A stretch of 64,000 nt of DNA. Origin: Stratiformator vulcanicus (GTDB lineage: Bacteria; Planctomycetota; Planctomycetia; Planctomycetales; Planctomycetaceae). Shown piece by piece: positions 44,142 through 51,960 of the stretch. The DNA is taken from positions 1,507,640 to 1,571,639 of the forward strand of contig NZ_CP036268.1 in NCBI RefSeq assembly GCF_007744515.1. Direction: 5' to 3'. The first letter of the stretch is position 1. Each line of letters starts with the position of its first letter. Both the position numbers and the translations under genes were made by a program. The notes beneath the pieces are model-generated. The model saw only the letters and a program-made list of their open reading frames with translations, made no database searches and had not been told where the DNA came from.

Positions 44142-44500
44142 ATGGTCGAGTCGATCGTCTTGGGCGGGCGCTGGTCACGGTTTCCCTTCGCTCGTCGGAC
44201 ACGACAGCCAGCCATGACGTCGAGGTTTGGATCGATACGGGATTCAACGGCGACCTCGTGTTGCCGCAGCAGCAAATCGACGATCTGGGATAGGCGGAAT
44301 CAGGGACCGTTAAGGCGATTCTTGCCGACGGCTCCGAGGTTGCCTTGCAGAGATACGTGTGCCACGTTGATTGGCTCGGGAACCAACGTGAACTGGAAGT
44401 GGTTGCCAACGAGGGCGAGTATCCACTCCTTGGCGTCGGATTGCTGCTGGGACTCGATCTTCACATCAGCTACCGGTCAGGCGAAATCACGATCCAGTAG
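44138..44500 (+). pseudogene. clan AA (retropepsin-like) aspartic protease, interrupted by one TAG
   Basis: 121 codons in one frame. The first 51 include the active-site DTG in VWIDTGFNGDLVLP. TAG at 44291-44293 then breaks the frame, which resumes AESGTVKAILADGSEV and ends LLGVGLLLGLDLHISY, the second half of the family. A TTG-to-TAG change (usual reading IDxLGL) is likely. The upstream overlap with the 43890 gene is intact, so the damage looks recent. Confidence 0.85.
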
Positions 44501-44556
44501 CCTTGCCGACGAACGGCCGCAATCACGCGGTCGGGACGAGAGACGATCTATTGTCA

Positions 44557-44598
44557 AAAACGCCCGGCATCGCGGTTCCGATGGATTGGCTTGTTACA
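44557..44598 (-). other. degenerate attC-like site at the distal end of the cassette array
   Basis: On the minus strand, TGTAACAAG just past the TIR gene stop faces GGGCGTTTTTGAC, with an imperfect stem between (CCATCGG against GCGATG). On the plus strand AACGCCCGGCATC matches the AACGCCTCGCATC start of the site at 47920. The outer GTTAT box is degenerate. Confidence 0.55.
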
Positions 44599-44605
44599 TT
44601 GCCGG

Positions 44606-45559
44606 TCACTTGGGTTTTACGCCGCTAATTGCTTTGGCGATATCAAGTGCCGTTTGCAGTATTTGAGGATCGACGTCCTTGGCATCTTGGTCAATAAACG
44701 TCGAGCCCTTGTCAATGTTCCAGTGTTGAAATGCTTCTTTAATCTCAGACCAATCAGCTTTGTCGCCAAACGCATTAAGATAGAATTCGCCAAATGAAAT
44801 TGCATGACCGCGGTCTGCATTACGTAGTGACTCTACCATGAATGCTTTGCCAAGAAGAAACGCGAATCGTGATAAAGCGCCCAGCACGCCAACAACCAGA
44901 ATTGTGATGAGACCAAGTTGGGCGAGCGACTCCCAAGATGGCGGCGTGGAATCGCCGCTCACTGTAACGGCCCGCCAAATGCCGAATATCAAACCGCCAA
45001 CGAGAGAGAACAGCGCCAATCCGTACCAGAAGTAAGCAACGCGTCGATATCCGATTTCGCGTTTTTCCAGATTAGTGAGCGACTCCTTAATGTACGTCGC
45101 GGCTGTGGCCTCCACCTTTTGTTGAATTTCCCGACGTTGATCCTCTTTTGCCTTCATGCGGCCCAGCATTGCATCCAATGCGGCATCAATCTCTTTTGCG
45201 ATCTCAGTTACAGACTTGCCGGTGGCGAATAGAGCTTGGACGCTTTGAAGCGGTGATGGGATGGACGCGTTTTCAAGTATCACGGGCACAACCAACGGTC
45301 GGTCCCGTTCCCGGAAGTACGCCATCGCAGTTCCGGTTTCCGTGAACAGCCACTTGCTGTCCATCGCGGTCGGAGAAACGATTGCCAATAGAGCGTCAGC
45401 ATTGCGGAGAGCGTCACTTAGGACGGACTCCCAATCTTGGCCGAGCTGGATGGCTTCGCCAGAGAAGAACACATCGTGGCCGTACCTCATCAGTTCATTC
45501 GCAAGTTCACGAACGTATGGCTGATCACTGTTGTGGTACGAAATGTAAACCTTGGCCAT
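44606..45559 (-). CDS. TIR-domain protein with two membrane helices (integron cassette gene)
   Basis: 317 residues from ATG 45559, with GAGG upstream. Residues 1-105 are a TIR_2-type domain: VYISYHNSDQPYVRELANEL, GHDVFFSGE, ADALLAIVSP, then SKWLFTETGTAMAYFRERD, where Glu74 occupies the position of the catalytic Glu of TIR NADases. A coiled coil (about 125-165) leads to two membrane helices near 173-195 and 214-236, and a cytoplasmic C-terminal domain. Bacterial TIR proteins commonly deplete NAD+ in abortive infection; here the TIR would sit at the inner membrane. The defence role is inference. Confidence 0.87.
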   Translation of the reverse strand: MAKVYISYHNSDQPYVRELANELMRYGHDVFFSGEAIQLGQDWESVLSDALRNADALLAIVSPTAMDSKWLFTETGTAMAYFRERDRPLVVPVILENASIPSPLQSVQALFATGKSVTEIAKEIDAALDAMLGRMKAKEDQRREIQQKVEATAATYIKESLTNLEKREIGYRRVAYFWYGLALFSLVGGLIFGIWRAVTVSGDSTPPSWESLAQLGLITILVVGVLGALSRFAFLLGKAFMVESLRNADRGHAISFGEFYLNAFGDKADWSEIKEAFQHWNIDKGSTFIDQDAKDVDPQILQTALDIAKAISGVKPK

Positions 45560-45582
45560 CAAAGCCTCGTGTCTTTAGCAAT

Positions 45583-45668
45583 GTAACGTCCACGATCACC
45601 GGGCCGCCGGAGTGATCCGTGCGTTCAAACACGCGCCGCCGGCGGCTCCGCGTGCATCGTGTTGTTAT
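45583..45668 (-). other. integron attC site
   Basis: An imperfect palindrome of about 86 bp bounded by GTAAC and GTTAT boxes. On the minus strand it reads CATAACAACACGATGCA, then a stem of CCGCCGG-type arms, and ends GATCGTGGACGTTACAT. Arm mismatches fit the extrahelical bases of attC. It separates the TIR cassette from the 45665-46489 cassette and overlaps that gene's stop. Confidence 0.8.
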
Positions 45669-46489
45669 GTCGCCTCTGATAGCAAACTGTCGAGTTCTGG
45701 TGGAAACACGAAACCAAGCGATCCAACAAGGTGGTCCTTGTCGTCCTCACCTCGAAGCCCCACATCAATTCTCCACTTGCAAGACTCAAAGACACCCCTG
45801 TAATTCTCTTCCCACCATTCTTGGTCAGATTCGGCATATAGGATTATGAGCTTGTTCATTTTGTCGGAGCCTTTCAGATGTTCAACTTCCCTAACGATCC
45901 CCGCGGATGGGGTTTCGAGATCGAGAATTACTATTTCTGATTGGCGAATCATCTCTTCCACGTCGGAAAACCAATTGTTGCCGGTACTGAGTACTGGTTG
46001 AAAGGGAATACTCCAGCGGGTGTCTGACGTGTCCCAAAGTCCAAACATCTCTATTCGACCGTGCAGTAGGTGCTGAAGTCTATTTCCGGTCGGCGATTGA
46101 TGAACAACTATTCCACGAGTCGCTATAGGCGAAACTATTCTCGAGGATTCGCCGTTTGAGTCCCGTAGATACAATGCGAAACGGCCTCCCGATTGAACCA
46201 ACTCACGCAGTTTTGAACGATTGTTAAACGCTTCGTTGATTCGTGAACGGTTGAAGATGTGAAGGGTGAATCCGAGAAGTAAGCCCATGACAAAGAGGCC
46301 TGCGAGCCCAAAGGGCAAATCAGGGCGCATCGGCTGACCGTAACCAAAAACCGCAATTGCCCAAATTGTAGCCATGAAGGCAGTAATTCCCGTACCGATC
46401 AAGAAACCAGCGAATGTGTTGTAGGATCGCGATCTTTTTAGACATAAGTCTGCGTATTCTCTAACCTCAAGATCATGTTCGATTTTCAT
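45665..46489 (-). CDS. membrane protein with C-terminal Rossmann/TIR-like domain (cassette gene)
   Basis: 274 residues from ATG 46489; an ATG at 46537 would start inside a degenerate attC. Two helices (FAGFLIGTGITAFMATIWAI and LAGLFVMGLLLGFTLHIF) precede a cytoplasmic region. Its end reads WFSDVEEMIRQSEIVILDLE, then VREVEHLKG and KLIILYAESDQEWW, the beta-alpha pattern of a nucleotide- or TIR-like Rossmann domain with an SxxVxxDL motif. It may be an effector working with or like the neighbouring TIR protein. No named family. Confidence 0.72.
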   Translation of the reverse strand: MKIEHDLEVREYADLCLKRSRSYNTFAGFLIGTGITAFMATIWAIAVFGYGQPMRPDLPFGLAGLFVMGLLLGFTLHIFNRSRINEAFNNRSKLRELVQSGGRFALYLRDSNGESSRIVSPIATRGIVVHQSPTGNRLQHLLHGRIEMFGLWDTSDTRWSIPFQPVLSTGNNWFSDVEEMIRQSEIVILDLETPSAGIVREVEHLKGSDKMNKLIILYAESDQEWWEENYRGVFESCKWRIDVGLRGEDDKDHLVGSLGFVFPPELDSLLSEAT

Positions 46490-46493
46490 GTCG

Positions 46494-46550
46494 ACATAAG
46501 GCTGCCATCTGCGGCGGCGATAAGCCGTCCGTAGCATGGCTTTGTTCTAC
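46494..46550 (-). other. degenerate attC-like site
   Basis: On the minus strand AGAACAAAGCCATGC corresponds to the ATAACAATCGCATGC of the site at 47920, and CAGCCTTATGT to the GCCGTTATGT of the site at 48436; one base of the core G-TTA is lost. The imperfect stem GGCTGCCATCTGCGG pairs with CCGTAGCATGGC. It separates the sulfatase cassette from the next gene. Confidence 0.6.
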
Positions 46551-46564
46551 CGTTTTTCTTTAAG

Positions 46565-47893
46565 TCAGGAGCGCTTCTTGACGTTCCTGTTCACATCTGC
46601 ATACCAGTGTTTCAGTAGAGATAGGAGGTCCTTGACCAACTCTGGGTGTGCCGCAGCAATATCGTCCTTCTCTCCAAGGTCGCTGCTTAAATTATACAAA
46701 GAGGGGTTGGAAAAGGATTTGTCGGTCACTAACTTGAAATCGCCCTTCCTGATGGCTAATTGATTCCGGACTCCCCAGAAAAGAGGTCGATCTGACAGCT
46801 GTTTGTTCTGAAACAGGTACGGCAGGAGGTCGATACCATCCAGCGTAACGTCTTGAGGCAAAGCAGCGCCACTGATTGCGGCGATAGTGGGCAAGAGATC
46901 AGAACCCATTGCCGGGAGATCGGACGTCTTGCCTTTCTCAATCCTTCCCGGCCAGCAGGCAATCGCTGGCACGCGGTGTCCTCCCTCCCAAATCTGCCCC
47001 TTCTTTCCTCGTAGTGGACCCGCGGAGCCAGGGCCGGCTGGCCCGTTGTCTGAAAAGAAGAAGATAAGCGTGTTGTCGCTTATCCCTGCGTCAACAACAG
47101 CTTTTCGGATACGCCCCACACCCTCGTCCATTACTTCAATCATTTCTTTGTAGACCGCCGGTGTGACCGGATCCTTGGTTCTGCCTCTTCCCGGTTGGTA
47201 ACGCGGCGGATCCTTGCGACCCTGATATGGATAGTGCGGAGCCTCATGGGGGAGATAGAGTAAGAACGGCCTGTCCTTGTTGTGTTGAATGAAATCAACT
47301 CCATGATCTGTGATAAGGTCAGTTGTGTATCCGGTTTCCGGAGACAGCTTATCCTGTTTCCACCAGTCTTCTTTGCCGGTCTGGTCGAGGTGGGCATGGT
47401 AGTCAACGTTGCCGCTCACAAACCCGATGAATTCATCGAATCCCTGACGAACGGGATTGTAATCTGCATTGTAGCCCACATGCCACTTGCCAAATAGAGC
47501 GGTGGTGTATCCAAGTGGCTTAACAACCTCCGCGAAAGTCGTTTCTTGAAGATCCAATCCCGTATGGCGATGTCCTTTTGCGGTAACTACACCTGTGATG
47601 CCAGTGCGCTGCTGATATCGCCCCGTCAACAGGGCCGCTCGTGTTGGACTGCACACTGCACCGTTGGAGTGAAAGTCGGTGAAGCGGATGCCGTCCGCAG
47701 CTAGGGCATCAATGTTTGGTGTCTTGAATCTCTTGCTCCCGTAACATCCCACATCGGCATACCCCAAGTCATCGGCGAGGATAATGATGATGTTGGGCTT
47801 CCGAGTTTCACTATCGGCCAGAAGAGACGCTGGAGCCATAGCCGTGAGAGCAGTGGCACCAGCGATCGCAATGAATTGTCGTCTGTTTCGCAT
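46565..47893 (-). CDS. formylglycine sulfatase (integron cassette gene)
   Basis: 442 residues from ATG 47893, with GGAGAAG upstream. A Tat-like signal (RNRRQFIAIAGATALTAM) is followed by NIIIILADDLGYADVGCYG, the formylglycine site CSPTR (Cys81), TTALFGKWHVGY, FFFSDNGPAGPGSAG and GKKGQIWEGGHRVP. It is a complete S1-family sulfatase, probably periplasmic, related to N-acetylgalactosamine-type enzymes. An anaerobic or aerobic formylglycine-generating enzyme must be elsewhere. A metabolic sulfatase is an unusual cassette cargo. Confidence 0.92.
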   Translation of the reverse strand: MRNRRQFIAIAGATALTAMAPASLLADSETRKPNIIIILADDLGYADVGCYGSKRFKTPNIDALAADGIRFTDFHSNGAVCSPTRAALLTGRYQQRTGITGVVTAKGHRHTGLDLQETTFAEVVKPLGYTTALFGKWHVGYNADYNPVRQGFDEFIGFVSGNVDYHAHLDQTGKEDWWKQDKLSPETGYTTDLITDHGVDFIQHNKDRPFLLYLPHEAPHYPYQGRKDPPRYQPGRGRTKDPVTPAVYKEMIEVMDEGVGRIRKAVVDAGISDNTLIFFFSDNGPAGPGSAGPLRGKKGQIWEGGHRVPAIACWPGRIEKGKTSDLPAMGSDLLPTIAAISGAALPQDVTLDGIDLLPYLFQNKQLSDRPLFWGVRNQLAIRKGDFKLVTDKSFSNPSLYNLSSDLGEKDDIAAAHPELVKDLLSLLKHWYADVNRNVKKRS

Positions 47894-47919
47894 GATTTGG
47901 CTTCTCCATTCTTAATGGT

Positions 47920-47991
47920 ATAACGCCTCGCATCAGCGGCAAATTTGCAAGCGAAGCGCAGCAAATTTGTCCGGCTGCATGCGATTGTTAT
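47920..47991 (-). other. integron attC site
   Basis: A 72-bp imperfect palindrome. On the plus strand ATAACGCCTCGCATC and GCGATTGTTAT are the outer arms, and CAAATTTGC/GCAAATTTG are inner arms. It ends one cassette (SRPBCC, whose stop at 47988 overlaps it) and precedes the sulfatase gene. The clearest attC of the array. Confidence 0.85.
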
Positions 47992-48407
47992 GTGCTACTT
48001 GCTTCGACATATGATTTAAAGTTGTTCAAAATACTTTGCCAACCTTGTCGCTGCTGCTCACCCGAGTGTTCATCCTCAGCTTCGAAAGTCTCAACTACAA
48101 CAACACCGTTCTTTGATTCTTCAAACCCAATGGTTACCTTCCGATCATCATCTAGAGAGTACTGGAATTTGCGGCCAGCCTCGATCGCTGTGAATGTACC
48201 TTCAAAATCAAATCCCATTGATCCGTCCTTCGATTCCATGCGATATTTAAATCTGCCGCCAACAGTTAAATCAATCTCTGCCTTCGGGCATTGCCAATCC
48301 TCTGATGCAAAATTCCATCTATTAATATGCTCGGGCGTAATCCATGCCTCCCAAACATTGTCGATTGGTGCATCTACTGTCGTCTCAACTGAAATATTCA
48401 ATGCCAT
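47988..48407 (-). CDS. SRPBCC/AHSA1-domain protein (integron cassette gene)
   Basis: 139 residues. The START/AHSA1 pattern is clear: VDAPIDNVWEAWITPEHINR, WQCPKAEIDLTVGGRF, MESKDGSMGFDFEG, and GWQSILNNFKSYVEA at the end. Such helix-grip proteins bind hydrophobic ligands or stimulate Hsp90. GGAGG directly abuts the ATG with no spacer, so initiation may be inefficient or differently placed. Bounded by attC sites on both sides. Confidence 0.9.
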   Translation of the reverse strand: MALNISVETTVDAPIDNVWEAWITPEHINRWNFASEDWQCPKAEIDLTVGGRFKYRMESKDGSMGFDFEGTFTAIEAGRKFQYSLDDDRKVTIGFEESKNGVVVVETFEAEDEHSGEQQRQGWQSILNNFKSYVEASST

Positions 48408-48435
48408 CCTCCATGTTGGTTTTGATCAATGCAAC

Positions 48436-48522
48436 ATAACGGCAATGTTCACCGGGTCGCGGCGAACAGCATTGATTTCGAAAGCCGCACGACCCGCGAC
48501 TCCGTGTGCAACATTTTGTTAT
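48436..48522 (-). other. integron attC site
   Basis: An 87-bp imperfect palindrome. On the plus strand it begins ATAACGGCAATGTTCACCGG and ends CGTGTGCAACATTTTGTTAT, with GTCGCGG/CCGCGAC inner arms. It follows the stop of the DUF4303-like/HEAT gene. The box sequences match the other attC sites of the array. Confidence 0.82.
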
Positions 48523-48536
48523 TCGGTGGTCTGCAT

Positions 48537-49883
48537 CTATTTTACCTCGAGTTGTCGCATTGTGTTTCGAGCAGCTTCGCGTACATCAGGGTCAGGGTCT
48601 TTCCTCGCCAACTTTCGGATCGCAGGAAAGTAATCCTTGGCCGTGTTTTTCCAATCTTTAATACGTAGAACGGCCAAGCGGCGCACTGACATCGCTCGGT
48701 CTTCGAAGCAATCGACCATGGCCTGTATCGCCTTGAGGCTGCATGCTTTTCCGATGCCGCGGTCCCCAAGGCAACATACAGCATGTTCCCGAATCATCTT
48801 GTACTTTGATCTGGTTCCGCGAATAGCTTCGTCAACGTCGCCAGCTTTGATTTCACGGTTTCCCAATGCAAAATTGAAGTAACCACCAGTATCCCTGGGT
48901 CTTTGAGCAGGTTTGCGACAAGTGTCGATCGCGAGCAACTGCTCAAGCGGTCGATAGTCAAGCGGAACATGAATTGTGGAGTAATCCGCAGAGGTCGAGT
49001 AAAGGTCTCTGATTCCATCAATTGCAATCGCGCGAGATTCTTTGCGACCAGCCAGTTTCAGCAGAAAATCAATGTCTCCCAGTAAAGCCAAAGAAGTCGC
49101 AGCATGACGACAACAACTGTCGTCTGTTGAATCAACGAGTTCCCTCAAAGCTTCAATCGCATTTTTGTCAGGGATACCCAGTCTGCCAAGAAGATTCGCT
49201 GCAAGCCATCCATCCTCACCGCTGAGTGCGTTAATCAGTACCGGAATCGCTTTCTTGCCATGTGTGAGTAATCTTTCGCAATTTTCTTCCGACAGGTCGC
49301 TCGCGTAGAGGGCCAGTTTTTTTGCCGCTGGTAGTTCTTCAGTCGTCTGCTTGCGCTCGATGTCCTCCAGTAAATCGGGAAACAGTTTTTTGAATTTGGC
49401 TGAAGTCATGCAGCGACGAAGTACATCAACCATTTCATCTGATTCTTCGTCGAAAAGGAAAAAGCCAAAGTCCTTAGTGGCTTGTTCTTGCTTTTTGAGC
49501 TTTGTAGTTAATCGTTTCGCAACCTGAATCAGTGATGCCACCCATTGTTTGTGAAGCGTCTCCCAATGCTTGCCGTCTTCGGAACTCGCAAACCCGTTGA
49601 GCTGATCATGCAAGCTGACCAGAGCACGTCCTGCATAGTCAAGGTCGTTCCAGTACCAGTCAGGCGAAGACCATCTCGTATCGAGATTCTCGTCGATTTC
49701 TTCTTCAGTATTCACAGCCAAACAAGGTAAGCCAATCCGATCTCCATACTCACGGTAGAATGAGTGAAAGGCCGCACCGTAAAAATGTTCATCGGGATAC
49801 TGCCCCATCACTTCGAGAACCGCTTTTTCGAGGTACTTTAGAAGCTCGGTCTCGTAATTTTCCCAGTTAAATTTCTTCGCCAT
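48537..49883 (-). CDS. DUF4303-like plus HEAT-repeat protein (integron cassette gene)
   Basis: 448 residues. The first ~170 resemble DUF4303 (HFYGAAFHSFYREYGDRIGL, PCLAVNTEEEIDENL), a domain often found in immunity proteins of contact-dependent toxin systems. The rest is HEAT/PBS-lyase-type helical repeats (AIPVLINALSGEDGWLAANL, REHAVCCLGDRGIGKACSLK, KDPDPDVREAARNTMRQLE). No enzyme residues. It is the first cassette, next to the putative attI; no ribosome site precedes the ATG, as in many cassette genes. Confidence 0.82.
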   Translation of the reverse strand: MAKKFNWENYETELLKYLEKAVLEVMGQYPDEHFYGAAFHSFYREYGDRIGLPCLAVNTEEEIDENLDTRWSSPDWYWNDLDYAGRALVSLHDQLNGFASSEDGKHWETLHKQWVASLIQVAKRLTTKLKKQEQATKDFGFFLFDEESDEMVDVLRRCMTSAKFKKLFPDLLEDIERKQTTEELPAAKKLALYASDLSEENCERLLTHGKKAIPVLINALSGEDGWLAANLLGRLGIPDKNAIEALRELVDSTDDSCCRHAATSLALLGDIDFLLKLAGRKESRAIAIDGIRDLYSTSADYSTIHVPLDYRPLEQLLAIDTCRKPAQRPRDTGGYFNFALGNREIKAGDVDEAIRGTRSKYKMIREHAVCCLGDRGIGKACSLKAIQAMVDCFEDRAMSVRRLAVLRIKDWKNTAKDYFPAIRKLARKDPDPDVREAARNTMRQLEVK

Positions 49884-49919
49884 TATCGTTTCGATGTTGT
49901 TTTCTCGTTGAGTGGAGTC

Positions 49920-49980
49920 AACCGAATAACTAGTGTTTAACAGGAATGATTCCGAATAACGTGCGCAGGTTATTCGGAAT
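49920..49980 (-). other. putative attI recombination region
   Basis: The 9-mer GTTATTCGG occurs three times: twice in direct orientation on the minus strand (49922-49930, 49952-49960) and once inverted (49969-49977). The last two form a perfect CCGAATAAC/GTTATTCGG palindrome with an 8-base spacer. It lies between the integrase remnant and the first cassette, where attI belongs, and the repeats could be IntI binding and crossover sites. Confidence 0.6.
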
Positions 49981-50221
49981 GAAATTGGTCGAAGTCGGCC
50001 GGGCTGCGGACGCCGCGACCGCCACGATTGAGTACGTGCGTGTAGACCATTGTCGTCCGAACGTCGCGCGTATATTCGATAAGGGGGCCAAGGAGTTCCT
50101 GCACGGTTCGGATATCGTAACCGGCTTCGATCAAGTGCGTCGCGAACGAGTGCCGGAATGTGTGGGCGATCACACTGTTCGTGATATCACTCCGAACGGT
50201 TGCTGCGCGAATTGCCTGCGA
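49970..50221 (-). pseudogene. intI: integron integrase (IntI) C-terminal remnant
   Basis: About 83 codons with the IntI catalytic end: [47 protein letters not shown]. The HxxR box and the catalytic Tyr are intact. The usual LLGHKDV reads [12 protein letters not shown], which loses the second His and adds five residues. The frame continues upstream ([14 protein letters not shown]) and stops being IntI exactly at the repeat beginning at 50222, so the N-terminal three-quarters is missing. Its orientation, the same as the cassettes, is that reported for planctomycete and Treponema integrons. Confidence 0.85.
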
Positions 50222-50379
50222 CGCAGGTGGCCCGGCCGATTCTCGGCCGGGTGCCGAAAGGCACGAGATGTCGTTCGAGAACCTCCCGGTGTATTCGAGA
50301 CCGATTAGTCAGCCAAACGGTTTCGAACCACATCCTGTCGCTTCGCGACCCGGCCGTTTTCACGGCCGGGCCACCTGCG
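50222..50379 (+). repeat. structured dispersed repeat, copy B (complete)
   Basis: 158 bp with 17-bp terminal inverted repeats starting CGCAGGTGGCCCGGCCG. Both end hairpins are perfect (CCCGGCCG-ATTCT-CGGCCGGG and CCCGGCCG-TTTTCA-CGGCCGGG), and the GTGCC-GAAA-GGCAC and GTCGC-TTC-GCGAC hairpins are conserved. It truncates intI. The next 140 bases to the porin gene hold no recognisable gene. Confidence 0.88.
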
Positions 50380-50520
50380 GGAGGATCGCCATCGCCTACG
50401 GTCGAGACGTGGCGGACGTCGCCCTCTTCACGCAGTTCGGCGATCCACTTCAGATTCTGGGGATGACTGTCACGGTCGAGCGGCTCGCGGCCCCCCCGCT
50501 TGAGAGCTATCGAGTTCACG

Positions 50521-51900
50521 TCAGAAATCGATCAGCACACGCGTCCCGAGCGCCGTGAAGGTTCCTTCGGTCTGACCATCGACCGGGAAGTGGCTGCCGA
50601 TGTCGCCGTGGATGCAGTTGAACTGCATCCGGGCCCGTCTGGTCCAGTACCAATTGACCCCCGCGGTGACGTTCTGGCCGACACCGCCAAGCACGTCGTC
50701 GTCGCTCAGGTCCGCATAGGACCAACGAACCGCGACCTGCCACGCATGTCCGAACGGTTTGGGACAGGCTTCAGTGTCGCCAATCTTGCGGACGCGACCG
50801 ATCGTACCGAGCTTCCGGTTCCAAGGCTGATAGTGGTCGGTCAGAAACCATGCGACCTGCGCATAGCCGCCGTGAAAATGGACCGGCGGACCGAAACCGC
50901 TCTCACGACCCAGCCAGAGGTTGAGGTGCTCACCGGTAAACTGGAACGGTCCGTAATTGGCAACACACTCGAGACCGACGAGGCCGAAGCGATTGGCGCC
51001 GTCGATCATTCCCGTGTCGAGCCACTGGACGGTCGAGCGGGCCTCGGGTTCGGTCCGGAATCGGGCTTGGTTTATGGCACGGGGCGGGGCTGCAGTGCCG
51101 TCGGGAATGGCGAAGCTGGATGAGACCGCCAGATGCAGGTACTCGGAGGGCTCGGAGATCTCGCCGATTGTTCGGGCGAGTCGTCCGGCAATCTCTCCCT
51201 GATAGTGATCGCTGATGTAGACGCCGTTGTCCTGAATCTCGTCAAGATTGAAACCGCCCAAACGCCAGTTCCAGGCCTCGTCTTCGCTCACGCCGTACCA
51301 CTGTGCCCCGAACCGGCGGTTGTTGCGGTTGAAGGCCTGAACGACCAGCGGCCGCTCCATGAAGACGTTGAAGTTGCTGCTATTGAGATGGTCGAGACCG
51401 TAGGGGCGTTTTTGGTTGCCGAACCGGATCGCGCCCCCGATCGCAGGGATGTCCTTCCAGCCGATATAGAGATCGCGGAACTCGGGGTTCGACGCCTCGG
51501 AAAGCTCTAAGTCGAGCTTGTACTCCATCTGCCCCGGAAGATCGCCGAACGCGGCAAACCGGGCGCGACGAAGTTCGAGGCGATCCTGCGGTGTGTCCGC
51601 GGTGCTTCCGGTCTCGAAGGCGTTCACACCGGGCGAATCGCCGGGAAACGTCCACCAGTCGATATGAATCCGACCCGCAAACTCGATCGGGTGCTCGTCC
51701 CAATTCGGAAGTCGCACCCGCCCGGGAGCCGAAGTGAGGCCGTATAGCTGCGACCGGAGCGATCGATTCTCGGCTTCGAGTCGCTCCACGCGTGAATCGA
51801 TGTCGCGGAGAAACTCGTCGAGCGGATCGCTGGGTATCTCCGCTGCGGCGGTCACGCCGACGGTCGACACAGCAATCAAGATCAAACCGGGATAGGACAC
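50521..51900 (-). CDS. phosphate-selective porin O/P-like outer-membrane protein
   Basis: 459 residues from GTG 51900. A signal ([16 protein letters not shown]) and a short coiled coil ([20 protein letters not shown]) precede a beta-barrel: [72 protein letters not shown]. These match OprP/OprO-type porins, and the last residues are [12 protein letters not shown] with a C-terminal Phe. It should admit anions such as phosphate or sulfate esters. It follows the FadL gene in the same direction. Confidence 0.9.
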   Translation of the reverse strand: MSYPGLILIAVSTVGVTAAAEIPSDPLDEFLRDIDSRVERLEAENRSLRSQLYGLTSAPGRVRLPNWDEHPIEFAGRIHIDWWTFPGDSPGVNAFETGSTADTPQDRLELRRARFAAFGDLPGQMEYKLDLELSEASNPEFRDLYIGWKDIPAIGGAIRFGNQKRPYGLDHLNSSNFNVFMERPLVVQAFNRNNRRFGAQWYGVSEDEAWNWRLGGFNLDEIQDNGVYISDHYQGEIAGRLARTIGEISEPSEYLHLAVSSSFAIPDGTAAPPRAINQARFRTEPEARSTVQWLDTGMIDGANRFGLVGLECVANYGPFQFTGEHLNLWLGRESGFGPPVHFHGGYAQVAWFLTDHYQPWNRKLGTIGRVRKIGDTEACPKPFGHAWQVAVRWSYADLSDDDVLGGVGQNVTAGVNWYWTRRARMQFNCIHGDIGSHFPVDGQTEGTFTALGTRVLIDF

Positions 51901-51960
51901 GGAATCCGCAGCAAGAGACTGGCCTTCGAGATCACTTCCGGGTCGGCGTGAGGTGATCGC

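Noticed and set aside
50187-50519. Open frames at 43090, 50187 and 59111 that appear to encode a shared conserved peptide
   Set aside because: The shared stretch (for example [16 protein letters not shown]) is translated from the dispersed structured repeat, not from homologous genes.
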